Below, in pieces: positions 43,956 through 53,086 of a stretch of DNA of 64,000 nucleotides. The notes below the pieces were generated by a model. That model did not search any database. It had not been told where the DNA came from and saw only the letters and a program-made list of their open reading frames with translations. The translations under genes and the position numbers were made by a program. The DNA is from Bacillus sp. N1-1 (lineage in GTDB: Bacteria; Bacillota; Bacilli; Bacillales; Guptibacillaceae): contig NZ_CP046564.1 in the NCBI RefSeq assembly GCF_009818105.1, positions 3,906,001-3,970,000 of the forward strand, in the 5' to 3' direction. The first letter of the stretch is position 1; each line of letters begins with the position of its first letter.

Positions 43956-44999
43956 CTACATGATGGCTCGTTCAATCCCCACCTTAACCACTCGCTTCGT
44001 TTCGTTCGCTTCCAAGGCAGATAATATTACCTGTAACGACTTCATCCCTTCTTCTCCACTCACGGCTGGAACGGTGTCTTGTACGATGCATTCTACGAAA
44101 TTCTCGATTACGTGCGTGGTTTGCTGTCCACCTGCTTCATTTGTTTGGATTTTCTGAAGTTCATACTTTAAAACATCGCCGTTCTTATACTGCACCACCA
44201 GCGAATGTTTCGGATCATCCTCCAGGCGAAGCACCGCATTTTCCCCATAGATTACCGTTGCATTATCTCCTCCTGAAACATAAGACCAACTCGCAGTCAA
44301 AGTCCCAATTACACCCTTCTCCGTTTTAAGGATACAAACCGCATTATCATCAACGTCCGTATTTTCCTTCGCATTTGTTTCTACAAACGCGCCAACTTCA
44401 ACGATCTCCCCAAGCAAGTAGCGCATAAGGTCAGACTTATGTACACCAAGATCTCCCATTGCACCTATGAACGCCCTCTCTTTATCAAAGAACCAGCTTC
44501 CTACTCCATCAATGCTCCACTGCTCAGGACCAGGGTGACCAAACGTAGTCCGGAAGCTATAGATTTTACCAACCTCTCCACTTTCAATTAATCCCTTCGC
44601 TTTTACATGTGAAGCAACGAATCGCTGATTGTGAGCGATCATCAACTTTTTACCGTTTACAACAGCCGCCTGATTCATGGCTTCTGCCTCCTCACGTGAA
44701 GTTGCCATTGGCTTCTCGCAGAGGACATGCTTGCCCGCATTCAATGCCGCGATAGACACAGGGGCATGTAGAGCATTTGGTAAGCATACGCTCACCGCAT
44801 CAATCTCAGCAACATCAAGTAAGTCCAAATAATCCGTGTAATCTTTACCCCCATATAAACTCACCATTTCCTCTGCTCGTTCCTTCACCACATCACAGAC
44901 CGCCACAATTTCTACATTCTTCTCCGCATGGTATTCCGGCAAATGACGACGTCTGGCAATGCTGCCACATCCGATAACCGCTACTTTCAATTTTTCCAT
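43956..44999 (-). CDS. Gfo/Idh/MocA-family oxidoreductase (second of operon pair)
   Basis: A 347-residue NAD(P)-dependent dehydrogenase with AVIGCGSIARRRHLPEY as the Rossmann motif (residues 6-22), the conserved CEKPMATSREEA lysine segment near residue 95 and GDLGVHKSDLMRYLLGE near the substrate site. The ATG at 44999 has GGAGG about 10 nt upstream; the open frame extends to 45041 into the previous gene. It is the last gene of the LacI-controlled operon. Its substrate is unknown; oxidation of a glycoside or inositol-like ring is plausible. Confidence 0.88.
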   Translation of the reverse strand: MEKLKVAVIGCGSIARRRHLPEYHAEKNVEIVAVCDVVKERAEEMVSLYGGKDYTDYLDLLDVAEIDAVSVCLPNALHAPVSIAALNAGKHVLCEKPMATSREEAEAMNQAAVVNGKKLMIAHNQRFVASHVKAKGLIESGEVGKIYSFRTTFGHPGPEQWSIDGVGSWFFDKERAFIGAMGDLGVHKSDLMRYLLGEIVEVGAFVETNAKENTDVDDNAVCILKTEKGVIGTLTASWSYVSGGDNATVIYGENAVLRLEDDPKHSLVVQYKNGDVLKYELQKIQTNEAGGQQTTHVIENFVECIVQDTVPAVSGEEGMKSLQVILSALEANETKRVVKVGIERAIM

Positions 45000-45024
45000 A
45001 TTCTCATTCCCTCCATAATCTTTC

Positions 45025-46113
45025 TTAAGATAAAATTTCACTTGGTAGCGCTTCAGGTTGTTTGCATGTACTTCTCATCTTATAATGCTCGCCCTTCACT
45101 GAAGAATCATGAATACCATGCATCACTTCAAGAACATGATACGCAAGCTCTCCACTTGCCCTCGGTTCACGCCCAGAGCATAAAGCGTCCACCATATCTA
45201 TCACACCAATACCTCGGCTATTTTCAAGAGATCCGTGAGTGAATGCGACTTCCGTCCATTCCGTCTCGCCAGGTTTCCGCAAGAGTACCGGTCCACCGAA
45301 CGTATTCGGATCTGGTACACTCAACGATCCACTAGTTCCATAAATTTCTAGAAAAGGAGTTTTCGATCCCCAAACATCAAAGCTAGTAATCATAGTTCCA
45401 ATTGCCCCATTTTTAAAATCAAGGATCCCTGTAACATGCGTCGGAGTTTCAACGTTTATTTTCTGTCCATACTTAGGCTCACTAGTAATCGTGCGTTCTG
45501 ATGACGTTATTCGCGCTGATCCGGTTAAGCGACGAATTGGACCAATCAAATGGATGAGCGCCGTTAAATAATAAGGCCCCATATCAAACATTGGCCCTGC
45601 ACCCGCTCGATAGAAAAATTCCGGATCGGGATGCCAGCTTTCGGGACCATGTCCCATCATGAAGGCCGTAGCAGCAACAGGCTCACCAATCGCGCCGTCC
45701 TTGATCAACTCCCTACATGTCTGTAGTCCACCACCAAGAAATGTATCAGGAGCGACACCTACTAAAAGATCCTTTTCCTTCGCCTTAGCTAACACCTTCT
45801 CTCCATCCGCAAGCGTTATGGCGAGCGGTTTTTCTGAATATACATGCTTTCCTGCTTCTAAAGCACGTAGACTTACTTCCGCATGTGCCGCCGGTATAGT
45901 TAAATTCAGGACGAGATCAATCGCTTCACTTTCCAAAAGTTCATCTACGCTTAAAACATGAGGAATCTCATATTTTTCTGCTTTTTCAATCGCTTTATCA
46001 TGATTTAAATCGGACACAGCGACTACCGCTAAACTCTCTAACTTCTGAAGATTCGTTAGGTAAATATCGCTAATGTTGCCACAACCAATGACACCGATTC
46101 GAATCTGTTCCAT
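45025..46113 (-). CDS. Gfo/Idh/MocA-family oxidoreductase (first of operon pair)
   Basis: A 362-residue dehydrogenase, only distantly similar to its neighbour. It has GVIGCGNISDIYLTNL at the N-terminus, SEKPLAITLADGEKV near residue 95 and a long FDMGPYYLTALIHLIGPIRR segment at the active site. The pattern resembles YrbE/ThuB-like sugar dehydrogenases. AAGGAG precedes the ATG. Having two different MocA-type enzymes in one sugar operon suggests an oxidation step and a later reduction step in one pathway. Confidence 0.88.
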   Translation of the reverse strand: MEQIRIGVIGCGNISDIYLTNLQKLESLAVVAVSDLNHDKAIEKAEKYEIPHVLSVDELLESEAIDLVLNLTIPAAHAEVSLRALEAGKHVYSEKPLAITLADGEKVLAKAKEKDLLVGVAPDTFLGGGLQTCRELIKDGAIGEPVAATAFMMGHGPESWHPDPEFFYRAGAGPMFDMGPYYLTALIHLIGPIRRLTGSARITSSERTITSEPKYGQKINVETPTHVTGILDFKNGAIGTMITSFDVWGSKTPFLEIYGTSGSLSVPDPNTFGGPVLLRKPGETEWTEVAFTHGSLENSRGIGVIDMVDALCSGREPRASGELAYHVLEVMHGIHDSSVKGEHYKMRSTCKQPEALPSEILS

Positions 46114-46138
46114 TCTCTCTCACTCCTTATCAAATTCC

Positions 46139-46960
46139 TTATCCTTTAACAGCTCCGCCCGTTAGTCCCTTAACAACTTTTTCTTGTGAGAACAGATAAA
46201 CGACAAGCATTGGTAGACTAGCAAGTGTTAATGCTGCCATTAAACCAGGCACATTAACTGAGAATTCCCCATAGAAATCCTGCAATCCTAGTGGAAGTGT
46301 CATATTTTCCGGGCTCGAAACGAGAACAAGAGCAAAGATAAACTCATTCCAAAGATGAATAAAGTTATAAATAAAAACAGTCATGAGGGCAGGGGTTAAC
46401 ATCGGAAGAATAATGCGCCAGAAGATACCGAAATGAGAGCATCCATCAATCTTCGCAGCTTCTTCTAATGACTTCGGAATTTCCTGCATAAACTGCGTTA
46501 AAATAAAAATAGAAATCGGCAGACTAAAAGCGATGTATGGACCCAGTAGCGCTAATAATGAATCATACAACCCCATATTTTGAGATAGCTTAAAGATCGG
46601 AATTAGCGTTGCATGAATTGGAAGCATCATTCCCGAGATGAAGAGGAGGAAAAGTCCACGATTGAAACGAAAATTCATTCTGCTTAATGGATAGCTTGCT
46701 AGGGCTGCAATCAACATCACAGCCACGACCGCTGCTACCGACACAAGAATACTGTTCAGAAAATAGCGTGTTAAGCCCATCTGAAAAACGTCTGCGTAGT
46801 TTCCCCATTCAATCGATGTGAAAATCGCGAACGGTCTCTCAAAGAATGTGCTCTGATCTTTGAAAGAAGTCGAAATCATATAAACAAACGGATAACCGGT
46901 GAAAACAAGTAACAGCAAACCTATTAAATATAAAGGCATCTTTCTGAGTGATTGGACCAT
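46139..46960 (-). CDS. Carbohydrate ABC transporter permease (MalG type)
   Basis: A 273-residue permease with six helices, the EAA loop EAAKIDGCSHFGIFWRIILP, and a C-terminus ending GLTGGAVKG. It overlaps the upstream permease gene by one base, with AAGGAG inside that gene, so translation is coupled. Confidence 0.9.
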   Translation of the reverse strand: MVQSLRKMPLYLIGLLLLVFTGYPFVYMISTSFKDQSTFFERPFAIFTSIEWGNYADVFQMGLTRYFLNSILVSVAAVVAVMLIAALASYPLSRMNFRFNRGLFLLFISGMMLPIHATLIPIFKLSQNMGLYDSLLALLGPYIAFSLPISIFILTQFMQEIPKSLEEAAKIDGCSHFGIFWRIILPMLTPALMTVFIYNFIHLWNEFIFALVLVSSPENMTLPLGLQDFYGEFSVNVPGLMAALTLASLPMLVVYLFSQEKVVKGLTGGAVKG

Positions 46961-47898
46961 TAGAAAGCTCCTTTCTTCTTGCGATTATAATCGACTACTT
47001 GAATCAGGATCGTGACCACAAGTGCAATCAAAAACATAATAAATGCAATAGCACTTGCATAGCCCATATTAAAATTGATAAAGGCTTGTTTAAACATGTA
47101 CGTTCCCATTAGCTCAGTCGCATGATTCGGTCCGCCACCCGTCATAATGTAGAAAATATCGAAAGCTTTTAATGAACCAACTATCGCGAGAATTGAAGAA
47201 CTCACAATAGTAGGCATAAGTAATGGGAGTGTTATATGAAAGAACTTTTGCCAGGAGTTCGCTCCATCAATTTCTGCAGATTCATAGAGTTCTTCTCCGA
47301 TTCCAACCATTGCAGCCTTGAAAAGAATCATATAGAAAGGCGAGAACTGCCAGACTACAACGAGAAGAATCGCAATTAAGGCTGTATTTTCATCACTAAG
47401 CCACGCCACGTTTTCAAACCCAAGAAAATTAATAAGCTGGTTAATAATGCCGTTAATCGGGTCGAACATGTACACCCACAGCAATCCGATGGCAACCGTC
47501 GACATTAAAAAAGGTAAAAAATAAACGCTACTAAACAACCGAATACCACGTATCGGGGCAAACAACATTAAAGCCATAATCATCCCAAGCGGAATTTGTA
47601 CAAAAACAGACGTGATTACCACCCACGCATTATTCGTAAGTGAAGTCCAAAAAATCGCATCATGAAATAATTGAACATAATTATCGAGACCAATGAATGT
47701 TTTATCACTTGTTCCATCCCAACTGTAGAAGCTATAGCTCAAGGTGGATAGAATAGGATAAACGACATAGACCAAATAAACGATTAGAGCTGGTGCGGTG
47801 AACAGACTTATCGTGACTGCTTTCCTCATGTTCCTCTTTTTTGCCTGACGGACAACCTTCGTCGTCTCGCTTCTTCTTGTCACCTCAGCTGTTTCCAT
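46960..47898 (-). CDS. Sugar ABC transporter permease (MalF type)
   Basis: A 312-residue permease with a basic cytoplasmic N-terminus (VVRQAKKRNMRK), about six helices, and the EAA loop ESAEIDGANSWQKFFHITLP. MTGGGPNHATELMGTYMFK is the conserved C-terminal segment. GGGAG precedes the ATG. It partners with the downstream permease and the upstream binding protein; the ATPase must come from elsewhere. Confidence 0.9.
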   Translation of the reverse strand: METAEVTRRSETTKVVRQAKKRNMRKAVTISLFTAPALIVYLVYVVYPILSTLSYSFYSWDGTSDKTFIGLDNYVQLFHDAIFWTSLTNNAWVVITSVFVQIPLGMIMALMLFAPIRGIRLFSSVYFLPFLMSTVAIGLLWVYMFDPINGIINQLINFLGFENVAWLSDENTALIAILLVVVWQFSPFYMILFKAAMVGIGEELYESAEIDGANSWQKFFHITLPLLMPTIVSSSILAIVGSLKAFDIFYIMTGGGPNHATELMGTYMFKQAFINFNMGYASAIAFIMFLIALVVTILIQVVDYNRKKKGAF

Positions 47899-47954
47899 CT
47901 ACAATGCTCTCCCTTCTGTTGATAAGAAAGAGGGGGGATATGCCCCTCTTTCAC

Positions 47955-49229
47955 TTATTCAAGCAGCTCTTCTGCCTTTGCTTCCATTTTGTTCGCAGCT
48001 TCTTCCGGAGTCATCGATAAGCCGAATAGTGCCTGCGTCGTATCTTTATGAAGTTCTGCAAGCTCTGGAGGAAGCGTTTGATCATAAGGCATTTGAATAT
48101 GGGAGGCATTTTGCGCTACTTCATAGAATTGTTTAACAAATTCATCCTCTGGCACAACATCTTTCACGGCAGCCAATGTTCCTGTACGATCCGTGAATTT
48201 CTGTGCTGCTTCTTTACTTGTTAGCGCCTGGATAAATTCAGCAGCTAAATCAGGATTTTTAGATTCTTTTGCAACTGACCAAACCGGCCCTGTAGCTCCA
48301 CCGACCTGTGTATCATTTCCTTCCCCACCAGCAATCGTCGGGAATACAAAGAAACCAAGCTTATCTTCGAACTGCGGTGCTTCTTCTCTAACGTTATTTA
48401 AAAAGGAAATCGTCATATCCATCATGGCAGCCTGACCAGAATACATGAGCTGACGACCGCGGCCTTCATCGTAAGGAATACCATTAAAGCCCTCATTAAA
48501 AGCATCCATTTTTACGAGTTCCTGAATGTATTCGCCCGCTTCCACATAAGCTGGATCATCAAACCCGCGTCCCTCTCGATTAAATGCGCTTTCAAATAAG
48601 TCTGGACCGCCAATTCGACTGGCAAAGTTCATTAAATAATAAGCTCCTGGCCACTTCGTTTTATTTGTTAAAGCAAGCGGTGTGACATCATTCTCTTTTA
48701 ATGTCTTAATGATTTGAGTGAATTCCTCGTAAGTCTTTGGTTCTTCAAGATTATATTTATCAAAGATTTCTTTGTTATAAAAAATGACATCGAGCGATAA
48801 ACCTAACGGAACACCATACACTTTGTCATCGAAAGTGCCGTTATTTAACGCCATTTCTAAGTAATGATCTTGATCAACATTATCTGTAATATCTTGTACA
48901 TTTCCCTGATCCACGAAATGCTTCAACCAACCGCCACCCCAACTTTGAAATACATCCGGTGGATTACCTCCTGACATTGAAACAGCTAGCTTTTGCTTAT
49001 ACGCATCATTAGGCGTTTGAAGTAACTTCACCTTTACGCCATCATGGTCTTCTTCAAACTGTTTCGCGACTTCCTGGAAAAGCTTTTCTCGTTCACCTGT
49101 TTCAATGTGCCAAACCTCGATCACTTTCTCGTCTCCATTATCCGAACTCCCGGAAGCACCTTGATTTCCCCCACATGCCGCTAACAGCAACAACACCATA
49201 ACCGATAATAAAGCCGTGACTTTCTTCAT
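47955..49229 (-). CDS. Sugar ABC transporter substrate-binding lipoprotein
   Basis: A 424-residue CUT1 binding protein. The signal peptide ends in LAAC (Cys19), and the mature part starts GGNQGASG. Domain features include IEVWHIETGEREKLFQEVA and FQSWGGGWLKHFVDQG. It resembles the xylo-oligosaccharide binding protein at 32837 in its C-terminal Asp-Gln-Thr-Leu-Pro-Pro-Glu-Leu region, suggesting a related glycoside ligand. Confidence 0.89.
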   Translation of the reverse strand: MKKVTALLSVMVLLLLAACGGNQGASGSSDNGDEKVIEVWHIETGEREKLFQEVAKQFEEDHDGVKVKLLQTPNDAYKQKLAVSMSGGNPPDVFQSWGGGWLKHFVDQGNVQDITDNVDQDHYLEMALNNGTFDDKVYGVPLGLSLDVIFYNKEIFDKYNLEEPKTYEEFTQIIKTLKENDVTPLALTNKTKWPGAYYLMNFASRIGGPDLFESAFNREGRGFDDPAYVEAGEYIQELVKMDAFNEGFNGIPYDEGRGRQLMYSGQAAMMDMTISFLNNVREEAPQFEDKLGFFVFPTIAGGEGNDTQVGGATGPVWSVAKESKNPDLAAEFIQALTSKEAAQKFTDRTGTLAAVKDVVPEDEFVKQFYEVAQNASHIQMPYDQTLPPELAELHKDTTQALFGLSMTPEEAANKMEAKAEELLE

Positions 49230-49272
49230 GCTTTACCCCCTAATTTTGTAGTCATGATTATAAAGAAACGAA

Positions 49273-50028
49273 TTAAGAATGCTTGCTAAGAAAATAGTTC
49301 ATACTCATTTCAATGCTCTCAAAAGGAGAACGCTTACATTTGTCCTGTTCAACAACCCACCAGTCAACATTCGACTGATCTCCTTGCTGAAGAACAGCGT
49401 TAAGATCAACCCCACCTGTTCCAAGTTCAGCGAAGAATTGCTCACCATCCGTCGTCATATCTTTTAAATGAACCAGAGGTGTTCGATCGTGATATCGCTT
49501 CATCCAATCGACCGGATTTTCGCCAGCACGTGTTAGCCAATAAATATCAAACTCCGCTTTTACCCACTCCGGATTCGTTTCATCGAAAATCGTTTCAAGT
49601 GCTGTTTTACCGCTAGAAAGACGCTCTAATTCAAAATCATGATTGTGGTAGCATAACGTGAGTCCTTCCTTGGAGCATTCTTTTCCAATGTCATTCAAGG
49701 TTCGGATGAGTTCTGAATATCCTTCCTCCGTTCGCAGTTCAGGTGCAAGAAACGGACAAACGATTTTGCTGCTTCCGATTTCTTTTTGATAAGTTATAAC
49801 CTTACTCAAATCGTTTTTCAGCACTTCAAGAGGAATATGACTAGAAGCCGCAGTGAGTCCAAGACCATCAATAACCTTCTTCAACTCTTTCGCAGACATG
49901 TCATAATATCCAGCAAACTCTACGCCTTGATAACCGATTTCCGCAACCTTTTTCAAAGTACCTACAAAATCTTTCTCACTTTCCTCTCGTAACGTGTACA
50001 TTTGTACTGCAACAGGTATATTCGCCAT
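49273..50028 (-). CDS. Sugar phosphate isomerase/epimerase (AP-endonuclease-2-like TIM barrel)
   Basis: A 251-residue TIM-barrel protein of the xylose isomerase-like (PF01261) family. Metal and substrate segments include EFAGYYDMSAKEL, CYHNHDFELERL, KAEFDIYWLTRAG, LVHLKD, and a C-terminal WWVVEQDKC. The spacing fits family members that isomerise or epimerise free or keto-sugars. It is the first gene of the LacI-controlled operon, next to the operators at 50097-50191. Confidence 0.87.
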   Translation of the reverse strand: MANIPVAVQMYTLREESEKDFVGTLKKVAEIGYQGVEFAGYYDMSAKELKKVIDGLGLTAASSHIPLEVLKNDLSKVITYQKEIGSSKIVCPFLAPELRTEEGYSELIRTLNDIGKECSKEGLTLCYHNHDFELERLSSGKTALETIFDETNPEWVKAEFDIYWLTRAGENPVDWMKRYHDRTPLVHLKDMTTDGEQFFAELGTGGVDLNAVLQQGDQSNVDWWVVEQDKCKRSPFESIEMSMNYFLSKHS

Positions 50029-50096
50029 ACTATTCTCTCCTTTTCAAAATTGAATGAGCTTCCTAAACGGATGACCAGTTCTTCACCTCCTGGAAA

Positions 50097-50191
50097 CAGT
50101 AAAATGTAATGGATTACATTTTACTGCAAATATTTTTGTGAGACCCTTATTTATAAAAGAAAGGACCCTCACAAAAAAGTAAGCGATTACA
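50097..50191 (-). promoter_or_regulatory. LacI-type operators in front of the sugar operon
   Basis: A perfect inverted repeat of 14-nt arms around GG spans 50097-50126, with the inner core AATGTAATGGATTACATT. A second site, TGTAATCGCTTACT on the minus strand (50191-50178), fits the general LacI/GalR consensus TGTAANCGNTTACA with one mismatch. Between them lies a stem-loop (50133-50177, TTTTTGTGAG with CTCACAAAAA outer arms) that lacks a T tail. No promoter was placed with confidence. Confidence 0.72.
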
Positions 50192-50219
50192 TTTATACAA
50201 ATCAGAAAAGCCAATGAGA

Positions 50220-51224
50220 CTAAGCCTGTTTGTTATACCCACAAGAATCTCGAATAATAAGTTTCGTATCGAGGACATGCTGCTTCTTCGTTAAAGGTTC
50301 ACCTTTAATCTGCTTCAATAAAAGCTCCATTGATCGTTTCCCCATTTCAATTAAAGGCTGCGCAATCGTCGTAAGAGCTGGTTCAAAGATTTCAGAGAAC
50401 TGAATGTTATCAAAACCGACAACCGCAACGTCTTCAGGGACGCGAAGCCCCTGGGCTTTGACGGCCTTAACGGCACCCATCGCCATGCTATCATTCGCAG
50501 CAAAAATAGCTGTAGGCTGGTCATCCAATGCCAAAAACTTATTCATCTGGTTATATCCTGAATCATAAGAGTGATCCCCTTCCTGAATGAGCACGCTTTC
50601 TATCGCTATTTCATTCGCAAGAAGAGCTTGCCTATAACCTTTTAACCGATCTCTACTAAGCAAACTGTTTAACGGGCCAGTAATCATTCCAACTCTGCGA
50701 TGCCCAAGCTGAAGCAAATGTTCCACTCCTTCACGAGAACTACTAATATTATCGATCGCTACTGTCGGAACATTGAGTCCTTCAATAAAATCTGATGTTA
50801 GTACAACTGGATAGCGATCAGCAATATCATTAATGACATCGTTATCGAGCTTTGTTGTTAATAAAATCATGCCGTCCACTTGTTTCTGCTTTAGCTCTTC
50901 AATATAATTGTATGCTTTTTCGGGATCTTGATAAGTATTGCCAAGAAGAACCTTGTATCCATATTGATTTGCGATAAGATCGATACCTGCAATCATTTGT
51001 GGAAAGACATTATTCATAATCGAGGGCACCACTACAAGAATTGTCTTCGTTTCAGTCCTTCTAAAATAACGCGCTAAAATATTCGGCTGATAATTAAGTT
51101 CTTCAATTGCCTGGAGCACTTTTACCCGCGTCTTCTCTTTCACAGCTTCCGGGTTCTGAATCACCCTGGACACGGTAGCCGTTGATACATTCGCAAGCTT
51201 TGCCACGTCTGTCATATTCGCCAT
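50220..51224 (-). CDS. LacI/GalR-family transcriptional regulator
   Basis: A 334-residue repressor. The helix-turn-helix [20 protein letters not shown] and hinge segment are at residues 4-60 ([12 protein letters not shown]), followed by a periplasmic-binding-protein-like effector domain with [46 protein letters not shown] precedes the ATG. It lies upstream of the sugar operon on the same strand. Copies of its presumed operator lie both upstream of its own gene (51298) and of the operon (50097), so autoregulation is likely. Confidence 0.91.
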   Translation of the reverse strand: MANMTDVAKLANVSTATVSRVIQNPEAVKEKTRVKVLQAIEELNYQPNILARYFRRTETKTILVVVPSIMNNVFPQMIAGIDLIANQYGYKVLLGNTYQDPEKAYNYIEELKQKQVDGMILLTTKLDNDVINDIADRYPVVLTSDFIEGLNVPTVAIDNISSSREGVEHLLQLGHRRVGMITGPLNSLLSRDRLKGYRQALLANEIAIESVLIQEGDHSYDSGYNQMNKFLALDDQPTAIFAANDSMAMGAVKAVKAQGLRVPEDVAVVGFDNIQFSEIFEPALTTIAQPLIEMGKRSMELLLKQIKGEPLTKKQHVLDTKLIIRDSCGYNKQA

Positions 51225-51297
51225 TTTAATTGTCTCCTAGTGTTAAAATACTTAACCTATTTTAAACTATAAATGGCCGGTAATAATAATTCAACCT

Positions 51298-51319
51298 AAA
51301 ATGTAATGGATTACATTTT
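51298..51319. promoter_or_regulatory. LacI-type operator upstream of the regulator gene
   Basis: AAAATGTAAT-GG-ATTACATTTT, identical over 22 bp to the inner part of the operator at 50097-50126. It lies 74 bp before the regulator start. The rest of 51225-51464 shows only AT-rich sequence. Confidence 0.78.
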
Positions 51320-51464
51320 GAATCGTTTTGATAATACACATGTTGTCGTTGATGCTCATTATAGAGAAGATTTTGTTTAATTTCAATGTTTTTTGAAAAT
51401 TATTTATTTTCATACATCAACTAACTCTTAGGAAGTCCTTTTACTAACAGTGATTATGACATAG

Positions 51465-51499
51465 AAAAGAGCCCATCAAACTTAAATGGGCTCTTTTGT
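51465..51499 (-). terminator. Intrinsic terminator of the acyltransferase gene
   Basis: AAAAGAGCCCAT pairs perfectly with ATGGGCTCTTTT around a 9-nt loop, 26 nt past the stop at 51525. Confidence 0.85.
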
Positions 51500-51524
51500 T
51501 CATTCTATTTCATTAATTAATCGT

Positions 51525-52589
51525 TTAATTCATTCTAAGTTCCTGCCGATTCATCATTTTCGTTTTAACAACGGGATTTTTTATCCCTTCGACTTTGATT
51601 AACAATAACCTTGTTGCCTTACTAACGAAAACTGAGGATCCGAGTACTAGCGAAAAGACAAGCACAATATATTCTTTTTGCCATACCGCATCTGGTAAAA
51701 TGCTCGAATAGATGAAGATAATCAGTGGGTAGACAAAGTAGATTCCTAATGCATTTTCCCCAATGGAATGGAAGAAAATATCAAGCAGAACCACTTTTCT
51801 TACTGAATGATAAATCCCCAGCAAGGAGATCGTTATGACTGGCACCATTATCATAAGAGACCATTCTCCCTGATAGATAGAGCCCTCCATCAGATAATAA
51901 AGACCTTCGAAACCAATTAATCCAATCAATGTAACAAATCCTAATTGATTAAATTTCTTTAGAAAGCACTGTACATACTCCCAGTGACTAGCTAAGATAC
52001 CTCCAAATAAAAAGAAAAAAATCCATTTCAAAAGCAATCCATCTTGTGCAACAAGTTCATTGCCTGCAGTTATAGAAGGAGATAGTAAATAATAATGAAT
52101 CATTTCAAAAATAAATAATAAAAGCGACCAACCAACTCTATTTTGAACAAGTTTCAACACAGGTAGAAAGAGAAGAAATTGTAGAACGACTGAAATAATA
52201 TACAAGTGATAAGATGAATTTCCCATCGCCATATTAAGTAAAGATCCTTTCCAACCTGTAAACACCTCTACGTTCATGGCTACTTTTGTAAGAACAAGAT
52301 AGAAAAGGCTCCAGAGAACGAATAAAAGAACAATCTTAGAAACCTCAAAAGAACCTATCCGCTTTTCTTTCTTCCTATTCCCCGATTGTCTAAATAGAAA
52401 TATGCCAACGATTACCGCGAACATCGCGATTCCAAATTGACTGAGTTGATATGTAATAGAACTAATTTCATTCAATGACTGTTTTTCTCCGAAGAAAAAC
52501 ATTTCCAAAACATGAACGAGTATTAAAAACAAACAAGTAATCGCACTTAGAAAAATGATTTCGTTTTGACCTTGATTCGTTTTCTGCAT
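51525..52589 (-). CDS. Acyltransferase-3-family membrane protein
   Basis: A 354-residue protein with about ten membrane helices. The N-terminal region EIIFLSAITCLFLILVHVLEMF fits acyltransferase-3/OafA-like proteins, with the family His replaced in context as LVHVLEM (His22 is the likely conserved one). Members O-acylate surface polysaccharides or act as poly-glycan acyltransferases. AAAGGAG is absent; a GGGATG lies before the ATG. The gene is isolated, so the acceptor is unknown. Confidence 0.75.
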   Translation of the reverse strand: MQKTNQGQNEIIFLSAITCLFLILVHVLEMFFFGEKQSLNEISSITYQLSQFGIAMFAVIVGIFLFRQSGNRKKEKRIGSFEVSKIVLLFVLWSLFYLVLTKVAMNVEVFTGWKGSLLNMAMGNSSYHLYIISVVLQFLLFLPVLKLVQNRVGWSLLLFIFEMIHYYLLSPSITAGNELVAQDGLLLKWIFFFLFGGILASHWEYVQCFLKKFNQLGFVTLIGLIGFEGLYYLMEGSIYQGEWSLMIMVPVITISLLGIYHSVRKVVLLDIFFHSIGENALGIYFVYPLIIFIYSSILPDAVWQKEYIVLVFSLVLGSSVFVSKATRLLLIKVEGIKNPVVKTKMMNRQELRMN

Positions 52590-52763
52590 GAGCTCACATC
52601 CCGTTGTGGTTTGGTTTGATACTTCTATTATAAGGATGTGATTTTCACTGTGCAGGGGTGATGGCTATTCTTTACAAAAAATTAATAGGCCTGACATGAT
52701 CCTTACAATTAATTCATTTGCGCTAAATAAGGACCCACCAACTAACAATCCCCCCTTCCACCC

Positions 52764-52793
52764 TTCGACAAATAACGGGGGGTGACAGGCACC
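52764..52793 (+). repeat. Dispersed repeat, copy R9 (30 nt)
   Basis: It starts TTCGACAAATAA and ends GGGGTGACAGGCACC but is exactly 10 nt shorter than the standard unit, with the variable middle missing. It lies between divergent genes; 52590-52867 holds nothing else recognised. Confidence 0.83.
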
Positions 52794-52867
52794 ACTAATT
52801 TTTTTCTCCCCCCATGCCCCTTTTCGCTCTTTTCAAACGATATATAGAGTGAAAGGAGGTGATCAAC

Positions 52868-53086
52868 ATGGCAACAGCATCTCTCATGGATACGCAGCTT
52901 CGCCTGGTTCTTGAAATAGGAGTTGATGAAAACGGCAAGTCGATCTTTCGTAGCAAGAACTTCAATAACGTGAAAACATCCGCTACGCCCGATGCGCTCT
53001 TCGCGGTCGCATTAGCGCTAGCACCGCTTCAACAGCACAACCTGTTTGCAGTTGAGCGAAATGACTCTTCTGACCTTCAGGCGTAA
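52868..53086 (+). CDS. DUF1659 small protein
   Basis: A 72-residue protein starting MATASLMDTQLRLVLEIGVDENGK and matching the DUF1659 pattern (SKNFNNVKTSATPDALFAVALALAPLQ). AAAGGAGGTGATCAAC precedes the ATG at 52868. DUF1659 genes usually lie next to DUF2922 genes in Bacillaceae, as here. Function is unknown. Confidence 0.85.
   Translation: MATASLMDTQLRLVLEIGVDENGKSIFRSKNFNNVKTSATPDALFAVALALAPLQQHNLFAVERNDSSDLQA

Noticed and set aside
50133..50177. Stem-loop near the LacI operators as an intrinsic terminator
   Set aside because: Both strands lack a T tract after the stem; reported only as a hairpin inside the control region.
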